A stretch of DNA of 5,144 nt from the NCBI GenBank assembly GCA_015487755.1, contig WFPG01000136.1, positions 1-5,144 of the forward strand. Direction: 5' to 3'. The stretch comes from Acidobacteriota bacterium (GTDB taxonomy: Bacteria; Acidobacteriota; Holophagae; Thermotomaculales; Thermotomaculaceae). A program made the translations under genes and the position numbers. The notes under the pieces are model-generated. The model was given only the letters and a program-made list of their open reading frames with translations. It was not told where the DNA came from and searched no databases. Shown piece by piece: positions 1-5,144 of the stretch (positions are counted from its first letter, which is position 1; the number at the start of each line of letters is the position of its first letter).

Positions 1-17
1 ATGTGTATAAGAGACAG
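1..17 (+). other. Residual Tn5 mosaic-end (Nextera-type) sequencing adapter
   Basis: The first 17 bases, ATGTGTATAAGAGACAG, match the 3' 17 bases of the 19-bp Tn5 transposase mosaic end used in tagmentation libraries. They sit at the very edge of the window and are followed directly by sequence that aligns conceptually with the interior of a GMC oxidoreductase. They are therefore almost certainly untrimmed adapter and not genomic DNA. Read in frame they give an artificial start (MCIRDS), which makes the truncated gene downstream look as if it had a proper ATG. Confidence 0.95.
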
Positions 18-1506
18 TCCCAAAACAAACAACAACCCTTTCACATTTTTCTGGAAGCCTGAACTATTCTGTTTCGGCTATCAAAGGGTTCACTTTTTCA
101 AGCATGTTTCAATCTTAGGGGGAACGGGGGTTGGCGGCGGCTCCCTTGTTTACGCAAATACTTTGCTTGTGCCTAAAAAGAATTTCTTTCAATCCCCCGA
201 TATCCCTCAACATATTGATTGGGAAAGAGAGTTAATGCCTTTTTACCGTGTCGCTTCAAAAATGCTTGGAAGGGTTAAAAACCCGGTAAAAACAAATGCC
301 GATAACCTGCTTTTTAAAACCGCAAAAGAATTCGGGGTTGAGGATACCTTTTACAATGTTGACGTAGGGGTATATTTCGGAGAAAAGGACAAAACGGATA
401 ATGACCCTTACTTTAACGGGGAAGGGCCTGACAGGACAGGGTGTAATTTGTGCGGCGGGTGTATGATAGGCTGTAAAAAAAACGCAAAGAATATGCTTAC
501 AAAAAATTACCTTTACCTTGCGGTTAAAAAAGGGGCAAAGGTTATCTCAAAGAGAAAGGTTGTTGACATAAAGAAACACGAAGATTACTTTGAAATTATT
601 ACAAAGATTTCAACCTTGCCTGGAGAGGTAAACGAGGTTTTTAAGGCGAGAAAACTTGTTATATCCGCAGGGGTTATAGGCACGCTTGAATTGATGTATA
701 AATTAAAGTTTAACGAAAGGCTCAACATTTCCGATATGTTAGGGGAAAAGGTAAGGACAAACAGCGAATCCCTTGTGGGGGTTAGGGTTCCAAAAAAAGA
801 GGGGGAGATAAGCGAAGGGGTTGCAATAACCTCGGGAGTTTACATAAACCCCAATACCCACATTGAGGTTGTAAGGTATTCAAAAGGGGCAAACGGAATG
901 TCGTTTATGACAACACTGCTTATTGACAAAAAAGGGGATAAATCAAGGGTCGGGGAATTTTTTAAAGAAGTTATTAAACACCCTATAAGAAGTTTAAAGG
1001 TTTTAAACCCGATAGGGTTTGCAAGGCAGGGCTTAATCCTTCTCGTTATGCAGGATGTTGAAAACAAAATCAGGTTTAAGGCACAGGAAACAATCAGGGG
1101 AAAAGTAAAACTTTATACCGATATTTATCCCGATTCACCCCCTGCTCCGGTTTACATTCCCGAAGCAAATGAGTTTGCAAAAAAAATGGCTGAATTGACG
1201 GGGGGAATAGCGTTAAGCAATATTTACGAGGTGTTTTTTGATTCCCCGTTAACAGCCCATATTTTAGGTGGTTGCCCTATAGGGGAAAGCGAAAAAGACG
1301 GGGTTATAGATGTTAACCACAAATTATTCGGAGAGGAAAACGTCTATATATGCGACGGAAGCGTTATCCCCGCAAACTTAGGCGTTAACCCGTCATTAAC
1401 AATAACCGCTATGGCGGAAAGAGCTATGTCAAAAATTCCGCCTAAAAAGCAAAGTGTAAAGCATACCGGATACGAGGTGTTAAATGAAGGTTTACAAGAA
1501 AATTAA
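18..1506 (+). CDS. GMC-family FAD oxidoreductase, cholesterol-oxidase-like, 5'-truncated
   Basis: Partial flavoprotein of the glucose-methanol-choline family, expected to oxidise an alcohol (sterol-like or other hydrophobic) using FAD. Residues are numbered from base 1, where the first six come from adapter. The N-terminal GxGxxG dinucleotide-binding strand is missing, roughly 50-60 residues by comparison with the family from memory. Visible parts are the FAD-contacting stretch GGTGVGGGSLVYAN (about 40-53), a cysteine cluster C148-x2-C151-x2-C154-x3-C158 after GPDRTG, the second FAD-fold strand KLVISAGVIGT (218-228), and the C-terminal active site: AHILGG with H420, then CDGSVIPANLGVNPSLT with N463. 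H420 and N463 are the expected catalytic His/Asn pair. The cysteine region and the NYLYLA that follows it are typical of the ChoD-like branch. The 3' end overlaps the aldehyde dehydrogenase by 23 bases, implying translational coupling. Substrate and localisation are unknown because the N-terminus is absent. Family call is firm; 'cholesterol oxidase' activity is not shown. Confidence 0.9.
1474..1479 (+). promoter_or_regulatory. Ribosome binding site for the aldehyde dehydrogenase
   Basis: GAGGTG lies four bases before the ATG at 1484, inside the last codons of the upstream oxidoreductase. It is a good Shine-Dalgarno match and supports the overlapping start, so the two proteins are probably made from one transcript. 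Confidence 0.6.
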
Positions 1507-2923
1507 CCCATCAAACGGTGAGTTTATCTACGAGGTTGAAATCTTTGACAGGGAAAGGGTAAGGAAAGAGGTTGAAATAGCAAAAAAAGGGTTTGAGGAG
1601 TGGAATGCACTTGGTTTAAAAAACAGGGTGAAAATTCTGAAAAATGTTTTAAAAGGCATAAAGAAGAGGAAAGAAGATTTTATAAAAGTTGTAATGGAAG
1701 ACGCGGGAAAGGTAATGCAGGATGCAATTATTGAGGTTTTTACAACCGTAAACCACATTCATTATTTGACAAAAAGGGGATATAAATTTTTAAAACCTGA
1801 AAAAAGAAGCAGCGGGTATTTTAAAAACAATTCCTGCTATGTTCAGTTTAAGCCTCACGGTGTGGTCGGTATAATCTCACCGTGGAATTATCCCTTAATT
1901 TTAACGGCCACCCCGCTCTTTCATGCTTTGCTTGCGGGGAATTCGGTTGTTTTAAAGCCTTCCGAGATTACCACAAAGGTATCCCTATTGCTTGAAGAGG
2001 TATGCAAACAGGCGGGAATACCTGACAATGCTTTCCGTGTGGCAACGGGAGACGGCAGCACGGGAAGGGAACTTGTGGAGAGTGACATAGACATGATTTG
2101 CTTTACGGGAAGCACTGCAGTGGGAATTGAAATTGCGAAAAAGTGCTCCGAAAGGCTTATCCCTTACATTCTTGAATTAGGGGGAAAAGACAATGCAATT
2201 GTTTTTAAAGATGCGGACTTAATAAGGGCTGCGGCAGGTATTGTTTGGGGCGGAATTTCCAACGGTGGGCAAACCTGCATAGGGGTTGAGAATGTTCTGG
2301 TTGAAGAAAGCATTTACCATGATTTCGTTGAAATGCTGAAAAAAGAAGTTGAAAAAATCCCGAAAGAAGATTTAGGCGCGGTAATAAACTCTATTCAGTT
2401 TCAAAAGATTGAGTACCACATTGAAGACGCGTTGAAAAAGGGTGCAAAACTTGTATGCGGCGGGGAAAAACTTGACAAATTCCGCTTTAAACCGACAATT
2501 TTAAAAGACATCACTCCTGATATGAAGGTTTTTTATGAAGAAACATTCGGCCCTGTTTTAGGGGTTATGAAATTCAAAAACGAAGATGATTTGATAAAAA
2601 TAGCAAACAGCCTTGATTACGGTTTAAACGGCTCAATATGGACTAAGGATTTAAAGAAAGCAAAGAGAGTTGCTTCCCTGCTTGATACGGGGACAATGTG
2701 CATAAACGATTGCCTTACAAATTACCTTATAACGGATTTGCCTTTCGGCGGGGTTAAAAAAAGCGGAATAGGAAGGGTTCACGGCATTGAAGGGGTTAGG
2801 GCATTTGCAAAGATGCAAAGCGTAATGGTTCACAAATTCGGCTTGCAAAAAGAGTTGTGGTGGTATCCGTATAAAGAAAAAGTCAAGGGTTTATTTCTAA
2901 AATTAACGGATATTCTTTTTTAA
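1484..2923 (+). CDS. NAD(P)-dependent aldehyde dehydrogenase
   Basis: Complete 479-residue member of the aldehyde dehydrogenase superfamily, which oxidises an aldehyde to its carboxylic acid with NAD(P)+. Motifs in order are PWNYP with the oxyanion-hole Asn N135, the cofactor-contacting KPSE (K158), FTGS (207-210), ELGGKD with general base E231, GGQTC with nucleophile C265, EETFGP with E353, and PFGGVKKSG (420-428). All catalytic residues are present and the length is normal. The start at 1484 has a well-placed GAGGTG, and the N-terminus (INPSNGEFIYEV) is where family members begin. Two small oddities are Asn at 270, in the ENV following the active-site Cys where relatives often have ERV, and a C-terminal tail with ELWWYPY (457-463) and a hydrophobic helix. 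A similar tail occurs, as I recall, in a subgroup that includes diapolycopene-dialdehyde-type enzymes. The 23-base overlap with the GMC oxidoreductase suggests it consumes that enzyme's aldehyde product. This is an inference, and the substrate is unknown. Confidence 0.93.
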   Translation: MKVYKKINPSNGEFIYEVEIFDRERVRKEVEIAKKGFEEWNALGLKNRVKILKNVLKGIKKRKEDFIKVVMEDAGKVMQDAIIEVFTTVNHIHYLTKRGYKFLKPEKRSSGYFKNNSCYVQFKPHGVVGIISPWNYPLILTATPLFHALLAGNSVVLKPSEITTKVSLLLEEVCKQAGIPDNAFRVATGDGSTGRELVESDIDMICFTGSTAVGIEIAKKCSERLIPYILELGGKDNAIVFKDADLIRAAAGIVWGGISNGGQTCIGVENVLVEESIYHDFVEMLKKEVEKIPKEDLGAVINSIQFQKIEYHIEDALKKGAKLVCGGEKLDKFRFKPTILKDITPDMKVFYEETFGPVLGVMKFKNEDDLIKIANSLDYGLNGSIWTKDLKKAKRVASLLDTGTMCINDCLTNYLITDLPFGGVKKSGIGRVHGIEGVRAFAKMQSVMVHKFGLQKELWWYPYKEKVKGLFLKLTDILF

Positions 2924-2963
2924 TTTTTGTGATTCTGATAACTATTTTTGGTTTTTTTTAAGT

Positions 2964-2969
2964 TATAAT
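2964..2969 (+). promoter_or_regulatory. Candidate sigma-70 -10 box upstream of the first diguanylate cyclase
   Basis: A perfect TATAAT lies 28 bases before the ATG at 2998, in the 74-base gap after the aldehyde dehydrogenase. A start of transcription near 2976 would give a leader of about 20 bases. No good -35 hexamer is found at 16-18 bases upstream (around 2941, ACTATT), and there is no extended TG motif. The gap is very AT-rich, so chance is a real alternative. Confidence 0.4.
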
Positions 2970-2987
2970 TAGATGGCATTTTTTAGC

Positions 2988-2992
2988 AGGGG
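2988..2992 (+). promoter_or_regulatory. Ribosome binding site that decides the start of the first diguanylate cyclase
   Basis: AGGGG ends five bases before the ATG at 2998. An in-frame GTG at 2992 overlaps this motif and would have no usable Shine-Dalgarno of its own. The paralogue downstream also begins a similar short distance before the shared DExFEL motif, which supports 2998. Confidence 0.6.
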
Positions 2993-2997
2993 TGAAA

Positions 2998-4056
2998 ATG
3001 TTTTCTTTTCTTACACGGTTTTTATGGGATGAGAGTTTTGAACTCTCTCATAGAATTTTAAATGTTGTTTTATTTTCTTTTGCTATATTTGCATCTATTG
3101 CCTCAATAGCAAACTACTTTACTAAAGAACCTTTAATTGTCCAGGTTTTTGCGATTATTTTTGTAATCTATTTTGCAATTACTTTTTATATTGCAAGGGT
3201 TAAAAAAAGATGGAAGTTTATAGCACACCTTACAATCTGGGTTTCCTTTTTCGGAATTAGTTTTTTTTATATCCTTGACGGCGGTTTGTTTTGCGGAAAC
3301 GGATACTTTTTTCTTATGGAAATTGCCGTAATCATCTCTATTTTTAAAGGAAAGCAAAGAATATTTTACATATCGGTTGCGGTTATTCTTTTGCTTTGTT
3401 TACTCACGATTGAATTTTCATATCCTCGCTTTTTCCACCATTTAACAAGGGAGCAATGTGCCACAAATATATTTCTATCTTTTATTATGGCTACTTTTTT
3501 CTCAATTTTTTTATTAGTCCTTTTTGCAAGCCAGCTTGAAAAACAAAAAAACGCAATAGAGGTTTTATCTAAACAGGATTATTTAACAGGGTTATTAAAT
3601 AGGAGAGGAATCTTTGAAAAACTTGAAATTCTTTTAGCATCATTAAAAGAAAAAGATTTTACCTTCTCCATAATACTTTCAGACATTGATAATTTCAAAA
3701 AAATAAATGACAAGTTCGGGCATATAACAGGCGATGTGGTTTTAAAAGAAGTGGCAAAACTAATAGCACTCTCATTAAGAACCGGAGATATTTTAGGAAG
3801 ATGGGGCGGAGAAGAGTTTATAATTATCCTTCCTCACGCTAATTTGCAAAGCGCTATTGAAGTTGCTGAAAGGATAAAAGAAAAACTAACTTCAAACCCC
3901 ATAAAATATCAAAATATGCTAATAAACATTAGCGCAACCTTTGGTGTGGGGGAATACAAAAAAGAATTAAGCCTTAATAAAAACCTCACTTTAATAGATA
4001 ATGCCCTTTACAAAGGCAAGTCTGAAGGGAAAAACCGGGTAATTGCATCCAATTAA
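2998..4056 (+). CDS. Six-helix membrane diguanylate cyclase (GGDEF), first of a tandem pair
   Basis: 352-residue inner-membrane enzyme predicted to make cyclic di-GMP from two GTP. A short cytoplasmic N-terminus carries DESFELSHRILN (11-22). Six hydrophobic helices follow at about 21-40, 46-66, 73-93, 103-117, 121-140 and 158-178. The positive segments ARVKKRWK and FKGKQR place the loops with DGGLFCG (94-100) and the one with C154 outside the membrane. A short signalling helix (about 179-193) leads to the GGDEF domain: DYLTGLLNRR from 194, metal-binding D229 in DIDNFKKIND, base-contacting N237 and D246, and GGEEF at 270-274. The I-site RTGD (261-264) lies five residues before it, so product inhibition is expected. 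The domain looks complete and active. The start is taken at ATG 2998; GTG 2992 would add only two residues. A TATAAT box upstream suggests its own promoter. The signal sensed is unknown. Confidence 0.93.
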   Translation: MFSFLTRFLWDESFELSHRILNVVLFSFAIFASIASIANYFTKEPLIVQVFAIIFVIYFAITFYIARVKKRWKFIAHLTIWVSFFGISFFYILDGGLFCGNGYFFLMEIAVIISIFKGKQRIFYISVAVILLLCLLTIEFSYPRFFHHLTREQCATNIFLSFIMATFFSIFLLVLFASQLEKQKNAIEVLSKQDYLTGLLNRRGIFEKLEILLASLKEKDFTFSIILSDIDNFKKINDKFGHITGDVVLKEVAKLIALSLRTGDILGRWGGEEFIIILPHANLQSAIEVAERIKEKLTSNPIKYQNMLINISATFGVGEYKKELSLNKNLTLIDNALYKGKSEGKNRVIASN

Positions 4057-4102
4057 AATACCGTCTTGATTTATCGTTTTTTCTATGCAAAAATTTTTTT
4101 AA

Positions 4103-4114
4103 CTTTAATTAAAG
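4103..4114 (+). repeat. 12-base perfect palindrome CTTTAATTAAAG before the second cyclase
   Basis: This self-complementary sequence lies in the 69-base gap between the two cyclase genes, just upstream of the ribosome binding site of the second. It could be an operator half-site pair. It is all A/T apart from its end bases, and in such AT-rich DNA it may be chance. It has no loop and no following T-run suited to a terminator. I see no convincing promoter in this gap, so read-through from the first gene is plausible. Confidence 0.3.
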
Positions 4115-4115
4115 A

Positions 4116-4120
4116 AAGGA
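4116..4120 (+). promoter_or_regulatory. Ribosome binding site of the second diguanylate cyclase
   Basis: AAGGA with a five-base spacer precedes the ATG at 4126. It supports this start, which is also the one that lines up with the N-terminus of the first cyclase. Confidence 0.6.
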
Positions 4121-4125
4121 ATTGA

Positions 4126-5144
4126 ATGCAGTTCAATTTTTTAAAAAAAATATCCGGAGACGAAACATTCGAATTAAGGCACAGGATTTTAAACAGCCTT
4201 TTTTTTATATTCGGATTCTATCTTTTTGCCACGGCAATAACCAATCTCTTTATAGAAGAAAACATAATAATTGAGATAGGAACATTTATTGCTTCTTTTA
4301 TTTTTTTTACTTTGTATTATTTCGCAAGGGTAAAAAGAATTTTTGCCACCGCACATATTGTCGCTGTTTTTGCTCTGCTTTTGCTTTTTGTTTATCACAA
4401 ATACGACGGCGGGTTAACATGTGGAACAGGGTTTTACATTGTCATAGAGGCTATAGGCATTATGGCTATTTTTAGAGGAAAACCCAAAGTTTTTTACTTT
4501 TCAATACTTGCGGTAATTTCAATTATCCTTCTTCTACTTGAACTATACTATCCCGATTATGTCCTGCCGATTAACAGTGAAACATGTTTTGTAAACAACA
4601 TACTTGCCTTCATTTTAACGGCAATATGCACGGGGCTTCTTGTCCAAACATTTTTGTCCACTTATGAAGATTATGCAAAAGCGAAAGAGCAATTATCAAA
4701 AATAGACCCCCTCACCGGTGCATTAAACAGAAGGGCATTTCTATCTGAAATAGAGGAAAAAATACCTGCCATGATTGAAAAAAACATTCCTTTCTGTCTC
4801 ATTATGTTTGATTTTGACCATTTTAAAGAGATAAACGATACATACGGACACAATTGCGGAGACATAGTTTTGAAAAAAGTCTCAAAAACTGCAATGAAAA
4901 ACCTTAAAGGAGGGGATATCTTATGCAGGTGGGGAGGAGAAGAGTTTCTAATTTATCTGCCTGATACAAACCTCAAACAGGGCATAGTTGTAGCAGAAAG
5001 GTTGAGAAAGGCTGCAGAAAATTTAAAAATAGATTGCAAAGAAAGATTAATTCCCGTATCAATAACTCTCGGAATTAAAGAATACGACCCAAATTATTCT
5101 TTAATACAGAATATAGAAAAAGTTGACGCCGCAATGTATAAAGG
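4126..5144 (+). CDS. Six-helix membrane diguanylate cyclase (GGDEF), second of the tandem pair, 3'-truncated by window edge
   Basis: Open reading frame without a stop to the right edge, 339 full codons visible, a clear paralogue of the cyclase just upstream. It starts with GDETFELRHRILN (11-23), then six predicted membrane helices at about 25-43, 47-66, 73-90, 102-116, 122-141 and 158-178, with outside loops holding DGGLTCG (94-100) and C154. The GGDEF domain shows DPLTGALNRR (194-203), D229 in DFDHFKEIND, N237, D246 and GGEEF at 270-274, and lines up with its neighbour without gaps from 194 to 274. The I-site position reads KGGD (261-264), with Lys in place of the usual Arg, so feedback inhibition by c-di-GMP may be weak or absent. 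The frame ends at AAMYKG, where the family's final AxxALYxAKxxGRNR segment begins, so only about 15-20 residues are missing. It probably synthesises c-di-GMP in response to a membrane or periplasmic signal that is not identified. Confidence 0.92.
   Translation, partial: MQFNFLKKISGDETFELRHRILNSLFFIFGFYLFATAITNLFIEENIIIEIGTFIASFIFFTLYYFARVKRIFATAHIVAVFALLLLFVYHKYDGGLTCGTGFYIVIEAIGIMAIFRGKPKVFYFSILAVISIILLLLELYYPDYVLPINSETCFVNNILAFILTAICTGLLVQTFLSTYEDYAKAKEQLSKIDPLTGALNRRAFLSEIEEKIPAMIEKNIPFCLIMFDFDHFKEINDTYGHNCGDIVLKKVSKTAMKNLKGGDILCRWGGEEFLIYLPDTNLKQGIVVAERLRKAAENLKIDCKERLIPVSITLGIKEYDPNYSLIQNIEKVDAAMYK

Noticed and set aside
840..1067. Minus-strand open frames opposite the oxidoreductase and other genes
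   Set aside because: They lie antisense to clearly conserved coding sequence, have no recognisable domains or ribosome binding sites, and are expected by chance.
2899..2927. Inverted repeat AAAATTAA / TTAATTTT around the aldehyde dehydrogenase stop, as a possible terminator
   Set aside because: The stem is entirely A/T with a 13-base loop and no proper T-run directly after it, so it would be too weak for an intrinsic terminator.
2992..2994. GTG at 2992 as the start of the first cyclase
   Set aside because: It overlaps the Shine-Dalgarno motif that serves the ATG six bases further on, and would add only two residues not supported by the paralogue.
4066..4089. TTGATT with TATGCA as a promoter for the second cyclase
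   Set aside because: The spacing is only 12 bases and both boxes are imperfect, so this is not a credible sigma-70 promoter.
4794..4800. CTGTCTC, a partial match to the reverse complement of the Tn5 mosaic end
   Set aside because: The match breaks after seven bases and the sequence continues in frame through the conserved GGDEF strand FCLIMFDFD, so it is a chance match and not a second adapter junction.
4189..4865. Minus-strand open frames at 4189-4398 and 4671-4865
   Set aside because: The + strand here encodes the second GGDEF protein continuously from 4126 to the edge with all its motifs; the reverse frames are shadows of it.

Overview
The window is a piece of bacterial DNA, moderately AT-rich, with tightly packed genes all on the + strand. 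It very probably comes from a shotgun or metagenome contig. Bases 1-17 read as the end of the Tn5 (Nextera-type) mosaic-end sequencing adapter, so the left edge is a library artefact and genomic sequence begins near base 18. The codon preferences (TTA/CTT for Leu, AGG/AGA for Arg, AAA for Lys, TAA at all three visible stops) fit a low-to-mid GC bacterium. Inner-membrane diguanylate cyclases make a Gram-negative-type cell plausible, but I cannot place the organism further.

Left half (18-2923): a two-gene oxidation module. The first gene is a GMC-type FAD oxidoreductase of the cholesterol-oxidase-like branch. It has lost its N-terminal dinucleotide-binding part at the contig edge but keeps the C-terminal His/Asn active site and a striking C-x2-C-x2-C-x3-C cluster. 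The second gene overlaps it by 23 bases and encodes a complete 479-residue NAD(P)-dependent aldehyde dehydrogenase. Together they could take an alcohol to an aldehyde and then to an acid. The real substrate cannot be read from the sequence, and 'cholesterol oxidase' should be taken only as a family label.

Right half (2924-5144): after a 74-base gap holding a perfect TATAAT box come two tandem paralogous membrane diguanylate cyclases. The first is complete. The second is open at the right edge and lacks only about its last 15-20 residues. Both have a short cytoplasmic N-terminus with a shared DExFELxHRILN motif, six predicted membrane helices, a short signalling helix and a GGDEF domain with an intact GGEEF active site. 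Their sensor halves have diverged but keep the same polar and cysteine residues (H77, C99, E108, E139, C154). Their inhibitory I-sites differ: RTGD in the first, KGGD in the second. The pair therefore looks like duplicated c-di-GMP synthases with a common sensor fold and possibly different feedback control.

No RNA gene, CRISPR array, insertion sequence or gene-free stretch above 300 bases is visible. I see no strong case for a wholly new system. The most unusual content is the shared six-helix sensor of the tandem cyclases and the ferredoxin-like cysteine cluster in the oxidoreductase.
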